Assembly: GCA_905221605.1 (NCBI GenBank)
Contig: CAJNDS010002588.1
Coordinates: 137,001-201,000, forward strand
Direction: 5' to 3'
Origin: Symbiodinium natans
Lineage: Eukaryota; Sar; Dinophyceae; Suessiales; Symbiodiniaceae
Length of the DNA stretch: 64,000 nt
A model generated the notes under the pieces. It ran no database searches. It had not been told where the DNA came from and worked only from the letters and a program-made list of their open reading frames with translations. Position 1 is the first letter of the stretch. Each line of letters starts with the position of its first letter. Positions 42,107-54,800 of the stretch are shown here, in pieces. The translations under genes and the position numbers were made by a program.

Positions 42107-42174
42107 GGTACATGGCCGCATGCCCGGCGCTAGTCGGCTGCTTAGCGTCCAGGAACTGGGAAGTTCTCCAACAT
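42107..42174 (+). CDS. candidate internal exon, product unknown
   Basis: Acceptor gcag|GG and donor GTTGGT bound an open frame reading YMAACPALVGCLASRNWEVL then QH. It is helical-looking and Cys/Ala/Leu-rich. No family recognised and no partner exon assigned. Confidence 0.35.
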
Positions 42175-43700
42175 GTTGGTCATTTCTTTTGTTTCATGGT
42201 GGTTTAGGGTTTCTGGTTTAGGGTTGGGGGTTTAGGGTTTTTGGGTTTAGGGGTTTAGGGTTAGGGTTTAGGTTTCAGGGTTTAGGGTTCAGGGTGTATT
42301 TGGGGGGGCGGGAGGGGGCGGGGGTTGGGGAGGAGGGTGCCGAACAAGCGCACGGACTGTTACTCATAAAGCTTTAGGGACCACGTGAGCCCCAATAAAT
42401 GGAATCGTCGACCTTTGCAACTATAAATTTCTACCAGGTATGCAAACACTAAACCCTAAACCCGTAAACTCTTAGGCTTCATGTCGCCCCCAAGGGGTCC
42501 TCCCCTGAACACCCAAGCCCCTAAGCCCAAGACAAAAAAAGCTACTTAGGGTTTTGACCAACCAAAGGTTTAGGGTCAGGGTTTATAGGGTTTAGGGTTC
42601 AGGGTTTAGGGTTTAGGGTTTACCAATATAGGGTCTAGGGTTCTGTTTTTTTGCGCATAAGGTCTAGGGCTGAGGGCTCTTCGGCTGCGCCCAGTTTATT
42701 GGAAGGTTGTTAAGGGCTTGGGGGTTGGGGGGGGTGGGGGGGTGTTTTTTGTAGGTTTAGGGTCTAGGGTTTAGGGTTTAGGGTTCCTACTCTGGTAACG
42801 GGTTTGAGCCCTAAACCCCAAACAAGCCCTAAACCCCTTCACCCCATGTTGCAGCATTGGCGTTCAAGAGACCTGGGGAAGGGGGGCATAGAGATTCCGC
42901 GGGCTCCGCAATTGGAGCCTGGGCAGTCTTCGCCGCAGGCAGGGGTTTAGGTGTTAGGGTTAGGGTTTAGGGTTTAGGGTTTCGGGTTTAGGGTTTAGGG
43001 TTTAGGGTCCGGGAGGGCCGCGCCCTTGGCCTTTGTCGAGTTCTTGGTGTTCTTTACCTTGCGAAGCTTCGGGAACCTTAAGCCCTACACCCCAGAATGC
43101 CCCAGAACTGATGGAGGTGCAGCTGGTCCAGAGACCTGTGCCCTCAACCCTAAACCCCTAAACCCCTCAACTCTAAACCCTCAGCCCTGTGTTGTGGAAA
43201 TCTTCCCATTTCTGTTGTGTGGGGTTTTTGGGAGACTTCGAACTCTTTGAAAAGTTAGTTGACTGCCCTGCTGCGCGAGTCCCGTCGTGTCGTCAAAACG
43301 TTTAAGCATTCGGTTAAGGGTGACACAGCTGAGGGTTTAGGGTTTAGGGTTTAGGGTTTAGGGTTTAGGGTTTAGGGTTTAGGGCTTAGGGTTTAGGGTT
43401 CAGGGTCACAGGAACGGGAATGAACGCAGGCTGAGTGCCAGCCTCGTGAGGAGAAGGTTAAGCAGGCGAACATCAAGTTTGCTGTTCGAAGTCATATCCA
43501 GAATCGCAGAAATCAGAGCTGAATCTCGCACGCTTTCCTCAAAGATACTGCAGAGGTTCGGGGCTCTGGATGTGTGACGATTTTGTGCGGCAAGAAGAGA
43601 CGTTTGCTGACCCCTATTTTGAAACCTCCCTATTAAGGACTTCTAGGAAAAGGGGGAACATCCCAGCCCTGAACCTTAAACCCTGAAACCCGGAAAGGCC

Positions 43701-45864
43701 ATGTCGAACATGATCAAGCCGCAGATTATCCTCCTGAAGGACCTCTGAGCCCATAAGCCGGGGGTGGGGGGGGGTGGGTTCGGGGTTTCGCGTTCAGGGT
43801 TTTAGGGTTTTCGAGAGGCCCCCTAAAGAACTCTCCAATTGTGCGGTGACCTTTGTTGCTTTGTGTCGGTTGGTCTTTGCAACCACTTGAGCCCCACCTA
43901 AGAACCCGACACTCCTGAAATCACATTGGGGTTGTGGGTTTTCGGGTTTAGGGTTCGGGGTCGCCCGAAATCTATAAAGAGCTTCAGGAAATGGAAAGAG
44001 TTGGGTCCTAGTATACAGTTTGCTCTCCCTTGTGGTCACTCTGAAGGGTGGTTTGGGAGCCTGACGCAATTCTAGGGACGAAAAGACTCGAAGGGTGAAA
44101 AATAGGGTTTAGGGTTTAGGGGTTAGGGGTTTAGGGTTTAGGGGTTTAGGGCTTAGGGGTTTAGGGGTTTAGGGGTTTAGGGGTCTAGGGGTTTAGGGTT
44201 TAGGGGTTTAGGGTTCTGGGTTTGGGGTTTAGGGGTTCAGGGCCGCTTAGGGCACCCCTTGCAGGATGGAACTGACAGTTCGCAGGGCAAGGGCCAGATC
44301 ATCAGCAACATCAATGCTTGCCAGGCCGTCCTGGCCCCAGAGAGCGCTCTTTCCGGGGGCTTCCCGGGCTGCGCTTCCAAAGAAAGCCGACCCGAAACCT
44401 TAAAACCCTAAAACCCTAAAACCCTAAAACCCTAAAACCCTAAAACCCTAAAACCCTAAAACCCTAAAACCCTAAAACCCTAAAACCCTAAAACCCTAAA
44501 ACCCTAAAACCCTAAAACCCTAAACCCTCAACTCCAGGAGGTCTGAAGCCCAAGCCCTAAATCCTAAGGGCCCTCAACCCCAAAGCCCTAAACCCTAAAC
44601 TCTGAACCCTATGTGCCCTAAACCCTCATTTCTACTTGGAGGTTCCTGGCTGCTTCTACCCCCAGTTCTAATCGACTTCTAACCTGCTTAGAGGCCTTAG
44701 GGGGGCTCACAAGTACTGTCATATTATGGGTTATAAGTATCCTAACCTCCAAGTAAGGTCTCCTAAGTAGAGGGCGTAAAGGGCTGAGAGGGCTGAAGCT
44801 GAGGTGGTCAACATCGTGAAATCCACGCTGGGCCCACGCGGCATGGACAAGCTGTTGGAGGTAGCCACGCATAAAGACCCCCTACACCCTGACCACCCTA
44901 AACCCTAAACCCCTACCCCTGAACCCCTAAATCCTAATATACCCCAAACCCGACAGCACGAATGGAGCCCCGAGCCTCATGAGCTAAAGCCTTAGCCATG
45001 CTTCGATCTCGAGTCTGCTGAGTGGGTCATATGAGCCGATGGCATTAGGATGGCAGCGGCACGACGATCACCAACGACGGCGCCACCGTCATGAAGAAGC
45101 TGAACATCGTTCCTCAGCTCAACCCTAAACCCGAGACCCTGAACCCTAAACTGGCAGCCTTCGACACAAACATCGCTTACCCAAAGCTTTTCAACCCCAA
45201 ACCCAACATCTCGAGCCCAGAAAAGCAAAACCCCAAAACCTTAATTGGCCCTAAACGCTAAACCCTAAACCCTAAACCCTAAACCCTAAACCCTAAAGCT
45301 TAAAGCTTAAACCCTAAACCCTGAACCCTGAACCCTGAACCCTAAACCCTAAACCCGAAAAGCCTTGAGCCTTTTTGGACTTACCAGCCCATGGAAGAAG
45401 TCTTCAGGTCCACCCCGCAGCCAGGATCTTGGTTGACATCTCCAAGGCATCGCTAGCTCAGAACGTTCAGGGTTTGGGGCTTTAGGGTTTAGGGTTTAGG
45501 GTCTAGGGTTGTTTAGGGTTTAGGGTTTCGGGTTTCGGGCATGCTGCGTGGACCGTTGTGGGATCTGCTCTTGTCAAGTCGTGCCATGTGAGGGGTTCTA
45601 AGAACATCTTGCGCGTCCCCAAATGAGGTTTGCTAAACCCTAAACCCCAAACCCTAGACCCTGCACCCTAAACCCTAGACCCTAAACCCTAAACCCTAAG
45701 CCCTAAACACTGCGCACGGCTGCACCGCCAGGCCCAAGACAACGAAGTCGGTGACGGCACCACCAGCGTTGTCGTTTTGGCAGGCGAAAGGGACACCTCG
45801 CAGTCCGATTAGGGTTTAGGGGTTTAGGGTTTCGGGTTTCGGGTTTAGGGTTAGGGTTTAGGGT

Positions 45865-45931
<67 letters not shown>

Positions 45932-48764
45932 GGTTGGGTTGGGTTTAGGTCTAGGGATCTAGGACCCGGAGTAGGCCCTTATTCCCCTTTTGTTCAAGTT
46001 CAGGTCCCTTTCTTAAGCCCCTCTTAAGCCAAAAGGACACACTTTTTTCTTCTTAGGTGACTCTTGGCTCTGGGGTGATGTTTGAAGGTGCCATTCCTCG
46101 TTGGCATTGCGTCCAGAACCACCCGCGCGCGGTAGGGCAGTTGTGGTTTTATTCGGCTTTAGGGTTTAGGGTTGGGGGTTGGGGGTTTGGGGTTAGGGGT
46201 TTAGGGTTGGGGCGTGGGGGTGGGGGGTTGGTGGTGTCCCATCATGCTGTGTTGCGCAGGTGAGCTGCTAAAGGAAGCAAAACACTTCCTGGAGGACCTT
46301 GGCCGAAAATGTTTTGAGGGGCCGAAGAGGGTCAGGAACCCTGAGCCCCAAAAAACCCTAGATATGGGTGTCGGTTCAACTAACTCTAAACCCTAAACCC
46401 TAAACCCTAAACCCTCAACCCTTAACCCTTAACCCTTAAAGCCTGAAGCCCTACAATCTTTGCCCCTGGTGAAGGACGGCTTAGTCGCCCCGCAGATCAT
46501 CAAGGTGCCGTGGATGGGCTTTAGGCCCCAAACCCCAAACCCCAAACCCCAAACCCCAAACCCCAAACCCCAAACCCCAAACCCCAAACCCCAAACCCCA
46601 AACCCCAAACCCCAAACCCCAAACCCCAAACCCCAAACCCCAAACACCAAACACCAAACACCAAACCCCAAACCCTAAACCCTAAACCCTAAACCCCAAA
46701 CCCTAAACCCTAAACCCCAATCCCCAAACCCCAAACCCCAAACCCTAAACCCTAAACCCTAAACCCTAAACCCTAAACCCCTGATTGCGACCAGGGCTAC
46801 CGCATGGCTTGTAATCTCGCCGTCTCGAAGCTCCTCGACATGGCCGTAGACCTCAAGGACAAGTCGCCGGAGGCGGGGGGTTTAGGGTTTAGGGTTTAGG
46901 GTTTGGGGTTTGGGGTTTAGGGTTTAGGGTTTAGAGTGCTAATGTCGGGCTCTTCAAAGTGCGGTGTTCAGGGTTGGCTTATAGGGGCTCAAGGGCTGTT
47001 TAGGGTTAGGCTATTGGGATGCTTTGGGTGCCACTCTTTGGGCTAGAGCGTTTTTCAGGGTTTAGGCCTACAGTCTTTCGGGCTTTCAAGGTTGTTGTTC
47101 TCTCCGGCTCAGGACGGAAGGTCTAGAAAACTCAGGGATTCAAAGCTCGGGCCTGAGATGATAAGCCTCCGAGGTTTCCTCTTTGGGCTCAGCCTTCAAA
47201 CTTGAAGCCTAGAAGCCCTCGCGCCAAAGCCCTAAACCAAGGAGCCCCAAAACCCTGAACCCCCGTACCCCCCTAAACCCCTCAAACCCCTCAACCCCAT
47301 CAAGCCCCTCAAGCCCCTCAAGCCCCTCAAACCCCTCAACCCCCTAACACCTCCTTAAAGCCCTAAATCCTAAACCCTGAACCCCAAACCTCAAACTGCT
47401 CCTATCAAGCCAAGTCCTCCTGATGGTAGCGCCCAGGGGATTTCGTAGCGTTTAGTGTGGGCTTGGGATGTTCGCTTCTTATTTTCTTTGATGGAGGCTT
47501 TACACCATGAGCCCGAAACCCTGAACACTTCTGGTCTGCAGGAGAAGCGGTCCATGCTGATCAAGTGTGCAGAGACCACCCTGAATTCAAAGCCACCTGT
47601 CCATGGATCAGGGCCCTTTGCCGTTTAAGGTTTAGGGTTTAAGGTTTTAGGGTATTATTAGGGTTTTAAGGTTTTAGGGTACTATTAGGGTATTATTAGG
47701 GTATTATTAGGGTTTTAGGAGGGCATTATTAGGGTTTTAAGGTTTTAGGGTTTAAGGTTTTAGGGTATTATTAGGGTATTATTAGGGCTTCAAGGTCAAG
47801 GCCGGGGTGCGCTGGTTTACAAACAAAACACCCTTAAACAAGATCTGAGCAGCCCTAGAATCCCTAGAACCCGAAATCCCTCAGCCGAAGGCCCCGCACA
47901 CCTTGAATCCCTAAAGCCCTAACAGCTCAATACCTGAAACCCTAAGCCAAAACTCAGACATCGAACGAACAAACCTGAACAAACCTCAAATCCTACACCC
48001 CTGATGCCCTAAAATCCACTATCCTTAAACCTTAAACCCTAAACCGTAGACCCTAAACCCTACACCCTAAACCCTACACCCTAAACCCCAAACCCTAAAC
48101 CCTGAACCGTAAACCCTAAACCCTACCAGGCCCGAAAACAAAACTGCCACGATCGAACCGGTGTGTCTCGAATTCCTTCGGCTGGGAAGCCCGAGTCGTT
48201 TCAGGGGTTTTAGGGTTTAGGGTTTAGGGTTGAGGGTTGAAGTTTGAGGGTTGAGGGTTGATTGGGGCTTTCGAAGGTTTAGGGGGTTCATGGGGGTTCA
48301 TAGGCTTGCGGGGTTTAGGGTAGGGGGTTGATTTATGATTATGCTCGTGGCCACGATTAGTGTTCTTATCATGAGAAGTCCCCCCGCCATTGCCGCAGGC
48401 AGGGCAGGCACTGTTCCGTAAACGTAAGCTTAGACCTTAAACCCTAAAGCACAGGGTTCGTGCTGCCCTTCCCACGTTAAGGACCCGACACGACCCTACG
48501 CCCTTCATACGTGGGAGACGCATGAAGCTGCGGAGTAGCCCCGAAGCCCAAGCGGTAGCCACTGTCTTTGCCCTCTGAGCTGACCAAGGCTTGTGGCCGA
48601 TTACAAGACCTTTTTTGCCGAGATGTCCGTGGATGCCATCACACTTCTTGGCGATGATATGTCCGTTTCATCCGTCGGCATCAAGAAGGCCAGCAAGGTC
48701 TTTAGGGTTTCAGGGTCCGGGCCGGAATTTAGGGTCCAGGGCTTCAGGCCGGGGGAGAGGTACT

Positions 48765-48826
<62 letters not shown>

Positions 48827-51800
48827 GGCACGAGGCTCGCCCACGAGCAGCCCTACATCAATCGATTCGGTCTCTTCTAGACAGGCAAATCGGGAGCTCG
48901 AAGGAAATAATCCTCTCTCCAGACCTGTATGTTCGGCTTGAGGGCCAGGCTATAGGATTCAGAAGCCGCTTTAAACAAACAGGCACCCTTCGTTTTTCTA
49001 GCGTACTGAGTAGAATAGAACAACTTGGCCATACAGCAGACTGGGCAGGTGACCGGAGGCTCTGTGACAGACACGCTGCTGGTCCCCGGCATCGAGGTTG
49101 CAGCTGGAAGCTTGTAGATGATGTTGGTGGTCTCGACCCTAAACCAACCCTGAACCATCTTGTCTTGACCCTTCACTAGCAGCTCAGAGTGACCCCCTGA
49201 GCCCTGAAACTTGTTTCCCTAGACCCTAAACCCTAAACCCTTCAACCCTCAACCCTAAACCCTAAACCCTAAACCCTAAACCCTAAACAAGAAAGGCCCC
49301 CCTGGCTTTCTCCTGAGGCGTGTGCTTCAAGAAGTGCTTCTCCTACGCGGGCTTTGAGCAGCAGCCGAAACGCTTCGAGAATGCCAAGATTCTGCTCCTG
49401 TGCCCCCCTCTTGTGTTAAGTTTCTTTCTTTTTAGGGTTTAGGGTTTAGGGTTTAGGGTTTAGGGATAGCGGTGGGGGGAGTTTAGGGTTTGTTTGGGGG
49501 GTTAGCAGTTCGGATTGCGTTGGGTTTTGGTTCCAGGCTGAACCTGAGACTTCAGCTGCGACGAGTGGTAAAGCTTAGGCTCCGCTGCTCTCCACCGTCC
49601 TTGGAAACAGCACAGGTTGCATGCAACCCTAACCCCTAAACCTTAAACCCAAGCCCTAAACCCTAAACCCTAAACCCTGAACCCTAAACCCAAAACCCTA
49701 GACCCTAGACCCTAGACCCTAAACCCTGAACCCTAAACCCTGAACCCTGAACCCTGAACCTTAAACCCTTACCTTTAGAACACCAGAACCCTAAACCCGC
49801 CCAAACCCCAGCACCCCAAACCCCCTAAATCCTAAACCCTAAGCCCTAAGCCCTAAACCCCAAACCCTAAACCCTAAACCCTAAACCCTAAACCCTAAAC
49901 CCTAAACCCTAAACCCTAAACCCATAAGCCCTAAACCGCCAGGAATCTGGAACTCGAGCTGAAAGCCGAGAAGGACCGAGTCGATGGATGAAGCTGAAAG
50001 TGTGTGTTCAGCGTGTTCTAGGGCTACTGGGTTGTTGGGTTTTTGAGCTTAGGGTTTTGGGTTTGGGGTTGAAGTTTAGGGTTGGGATTTGGGGTTTCGA
50101 CCTCATTTCGGGTTTGCAGATTTCGGGTTTCAGAGCCATACAATTGTAGGATGTAGCTTTTTGATCTAGGCTTTCTAAGTTAAGCCGGGTATTCTGTAGA
50201 GCTTAGCTTTTGATCGTCATAAGGGCATAAGGTGTCCAGGATCTCCGTAGCACCATGAAGTTGAAGTTAAGCCCGAGAACGCTTCAACCTTACCAACCCT
50301 AAACCCAACAAAATGGGTGGATCCCAAATTCATCGAGTGGAGGGGTTGGGGTGTGAGGTCTGTCCTAAACCAAGACGCTTGTTTTGCAAAGAGATGATCC
50401 AAGTTCACTATGGCGTGGTCTTCACAAGCTCTCGTCTGTTTCCGTGAGCCCAGCGGTTCCCCCCCCCCCCCCCCTTCTCTTCTACCCCCCGGCCCGCCAG
50501 TCCCTATACCCCAAACCCTAAACTCTAGAGTCAGTGAATGATTATCTTCACCGACCAAGAGAGCATGACGGCATCCCAGACCCCCCCTCCACCCGTTATG
50601 GGTTTCGGGTTTGGGGTTCAGGGTTCAGGGTTTAGGGTTTAGGGTTCAGGGTTCAGGGTTCAGGGTTTAGGGTTTAGGGTTTAGGGTTTAGGGTTTGGGG
50701 TTTAGGGGGTTTAGGGGGTTGAGGGAGTTCAGGGAAGTGCCCCTCACAGCTCGTGCATGGAAGTTAGTGTAGGCTACCTACTCCCGAAAATCCCTCCACA
50801 CCCGATCCTTTTTATACGGTATATATATATATATATTATATATATATATTTATTTATTTATATTCATATTTATATTTCTATTTCTGTTTCTATTTATGTT
50901 TATATTTATGTTTATATACAGACTCTGAACCCCAAACCCTAAACCCTAAACCCTAAACCCTAAACCCTAAACCCTAAACCCTAAACCCAAAACCCAAAAC
51001 CCAAAACCCAAAACCCAAAACCCAAAGCCCTAAACCCTAAACCCTAAACCCACATGGGGGGATAGAAGGTGCCTCAGTAGGATTGCGGGCCCCCTTAGCC
51101 TTCACCAAAGCTGCGAAGGACAACGCCGAGGTCCGGATCAGCGATCCCGACCAGCGCCTCGCAAGACCTCTTCTTTTGTAGGGTTTAGGGTTTAGGGTTT
51201 AGGGTTTAGGCTTTGGGCGTTTCAGGTTAGTTGGGGGAATACTCTTAAGGTTGATTCAGTCACAGCGTGGGTAAGGGTTTCGGGGTCAAATTCTAAACCT
51301 GATAATCCTCTTCAGGGTCTATGGCTTGGCAGCGCTGGGTTCGGTCTAGAGGTGTAGCGTGTAGCCCTAAACCCTAAACCCTAAACCCTAAACCCTAAAC
51401 CCTAAACCCTAAACCCTAAACCCTAAACCCTAAACCCTAAACCCTAAACCCTAAACCCTAAACCCTAAACCGAAAAACCCTAAACCCTTTTACACCCTAA
51501 ACCCGAAACCCTAAACCCTAAACCCTAAACCCTTAACTTGGGGGGAGGCATGGGGTTTGGGGGTTCAGGGTTTAGGGCTGCGAGCTCCCTTTCAGGTACC
51601 AGTCCATCGTAGATGCCGAGTGGAACATCATCTACGCCACTCAGCTGATGAGTGGAAGGTTCATCTGCAAGTCCTTTCTGGTTGATAATATAGGGGTTCG
51701 GAAAAATGACGAATAAAACTCCCTTATGGTCCCTTTATAATTATACAATAATCACCCCCAAACCCTCTTCTAATCATGAAGGCTCCTGCAGTAGGGAGTT

Positions 51801-54800
51801 CTCGGGATATAGGGGCTACGTTTTGGACGAACCAGCAAGAAGAGGGACTTCAGGCATGAAGACAAAGCCCCTAAACCTCCTGAAGCCATACAACCTCTCA
51901 TTCCTTCAACAACACACCTGAAACCCCTGGTCCTCCACGCCCCCTTGAGCCCTCAACTCTAAGGAGCCGTAATTATTCTGTGAACCTCAGGAGAAGCTAG
52001 ACCTGATCGCCAAATCGGGCGCAAACGTCGTTCTCAGCCGATTGGCCATCGGAGATCTGGCGACACAGCCGCTTGACCAGCCCGGGTTTAGGGCTGATTC
52101 GGGTTAATGTTGGGATGTTCTCCCTTGTTCTAACAGTCCTTAATAGGGACTATAACAAGGGGTACTATAATCCCTATTACGGACTATTTCTACAAGGGGG
52201 AACGCCCCAAGGTTGATGCTTTATAGGGGTTGGCTGGGGATTATGGTTATTCGGCTAGAGGGTTCATGAGTTGGGGAGTTCGATTTTTTCAGGGTTCAAA
52301 AGGGTGAGAGAATCGGGATGTAAGGCACCTAATTCCCTACTTCCCTGCTATGAGGCTCCGGAAGGATGGGATGGGGAAGAAAGGGTTTAGGGTTTAGGGT
52401 TTAGGGTTTGGGGTTTGGGGTATGGGGTTTGGGGTTTAGGGTTCAGCACGGGACGAGCGGAGTTCAGTTTTTGGAATTGCAGGATATCCCTAAACCCTGA
52501 ACCCTGAAGCCTACTCAGGTTTGGTTATGGCTGGAGTCTTTCCATTTCAGGCCCACGCCCTAAGCCCTGAACAGCCTCAGGCCCATCCCAATACACCCTT
52601 AAAGCCCCCCACATACCGAAAAGGGTCTAGGGTTTAGGGTTTAGGGTTTAGGGTTCTGCTGGATGGCTGGTCTTGAGCGTCCGCAGAAGCTGAGGTATTT
52701 TGCAGACCGCAACATCTTCTGCGCCGGGCGCGTGGAGGCTGCACCGGGCGGGATCCATGGGTTCGCCCCGACATCGCAAACTGATTTGATGTAGCTTGGG
52801 GCTGATCATCGATTTAAGATTCAGAGCGTCTGGTCCAGTTTGGTCCAGAGGCTCCAAAAGCCCTTATCCAGCCTCATCCACACAGCTCTGCTTAGCACAC
52901 CTGTAGGTCATGTCTGTATATCAGGTTTCGGGTTTAGGATTTAGAGCGTAGGGGTACACCACCCGCCCCCGGCACGCCAGAATCAGAAGCGTTTCCCCAT
53001 CGTTGCCCGGGGGCCCCGAAACTTCAACTCCTGCCCATGAAGCCCGAGAGCTCGAAAGCCCTAAACCCACTCAAGGCCCTACGCTTCGTGGTGCTTTACC
53101 GTAGCTTTAGATCCTTAGCCAAAAATTGGGTTTCTGAATAAGGCAGAGAAAAGTGTACTTGCTAGCTACCCTACTAAGTGCAGCCAAGTACTGTACTGTA
53201 AGAAAATGATAAACCAAGAGCAAAAGAAAACCAAACAGCCTGAACAGCCTAAACACCCTAAACGCCCCAAACCAGCAAAAAAGCCTAGAACCTCTCAATG
53301 CCCGAAACAGCCCAAAAGCCTAAATCCTAAACCCTAGAAACCCTGAACAGCCCAAATCCCCGAACCCTAAACCCCAGAAAAACAACCCGAAACCCCAGAA
53401 ACCCTGGAAACCCTAGAAACCCTAGAAACCCTAGAAACCCTAGAAACCCTAGAAACCCTAGAAACCCTAGAAACCCTAGAAACGCTAGAAACCCCAGAAA
53501 CCCTAGAAACCCCAGAAACCCTAGAAACCCCAGAAACCCTAGAAACCCTAGAAACCCTAGAAACCCTAGAAACCCTAGAAGCCCTAGAAACAGAGCCATG
53601 GCAGGTTGAAGATCTGGAACGCACCCGCCGGGCGACCGGAGCGGAAGTCCAGACCACGGCACAGGGCATCACCGAGCCCCTCGGGAAGAACAGGAATGGG
53701 GTTTAGGGTTTAGGGTTTAGGGTTTAGGGTTTAGGGTTTAGGGTTTAGGGTTTAGGGTTTAGGGTTTAGGGTTTAGGGTTTAGGGTTTGGGGTTCCATAA
53801 GGGGTGCACTTTTAAGGGCCCATATTCAGGGACCATGGAACTACCCTAAGATCTAGGGGATCTAACGTTTAGGTTGTAGGACTTTTTGGGGTCTAGGGGG
53901 TCATGACCAGCGTCACAAGAGTTTTGTGATTTAGGTTCGGCTTTCGTACACCGTTAGCAGTTAGCAGAAGTACTTCGGCCTCGAGGGGACGAGTTTTGTA
54001 GTCGGGTACGTAAGCTCCCTAAACCCAAGCCCTAAACCTTAACCCTAAACCCTAAACCCTAAACCCTAAACCCTAAACCCTAAAACCTATAAACCCCAAT
54101 GCCTAAACCCCACACTAACACCCCTGAAAGAGCCGAGGAGCGTCCTCGGTTCCTGCGGCCTCTTCGAGGAGAGGCAGATGGGTGCCGAACGCCCTCTGGC
54201 CGAGGAATGTGGGGATCGGTTTGGGGTTTAGGGTTTAGGGTTTAGGGTTTAGGGTTTAGGGGTTAGGGGTTAGGGGTTAGGGTTTGGAGTTTCGGGTTTT
54301 GGGTTTAGGGTTGAGGGTTTAGGGTTTAGGGTTGAGGGTTTAGGGTTTAGGATCCCGTAGGTCCGGCCGACCGTGTCCCGGCTCCAGCGCCAACCCACCT
54401 GAAACAGCAGCAGCTGTCACAGGCGCTCGATCGGGCCACGCTCCACGGCTTGGACTGCCCCGGTGAAGGCCGTGCTTCTTACCGTGCGCACCTTCAGCTG
54501 CACGCTCCGCCTGCCGAGGCATTGGGACTCCACATTGCGCCTACCCTACCCTGTTCAGGATCCTTGTGCTGCTCCGCCTTCGCCTGCCTGTGGGGGAAAA
54601 GGACTCGGCTTGTCCTTTCTGCCATGCCGTCAATGACAGCTTTGGGGATCATGCGAGGAGCTGCCCGTGTGGGGGGGACCGCACCAAACGCCACAACAGG
54701 CTACGTTCGGTCTTGGCTGCCCGTGCACAAGCCGCCGGCCTGCATCCTGAGGTTGAAAAGCCTGACCTCTTGCCCCCGCGGCCTGACGAAGCAGGCGCAC

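Larger units (their letters stand above)
41065..43700. other. intergenic or unresolved region
   Basis: Contains a CCCTAAA array, (CCACTA/CCCCTA)n at 41682-41772, (TA)n at 41774-41793, (CA)n at 41808-41822, several short TTTAGGG runs, and the right half of a family A element ending near 43664. One exon-like segment (42107-42174) is listed separately. No promoter motif is recognisable. Confidence 0.5.

Noticed and set aside
48765-48823. Polyglutamine or polyalanine tract in a protein
   Set aside because: The CAG repeat sits between a supported donor and acceptor of CCT7; CCT eta has no such tract there.
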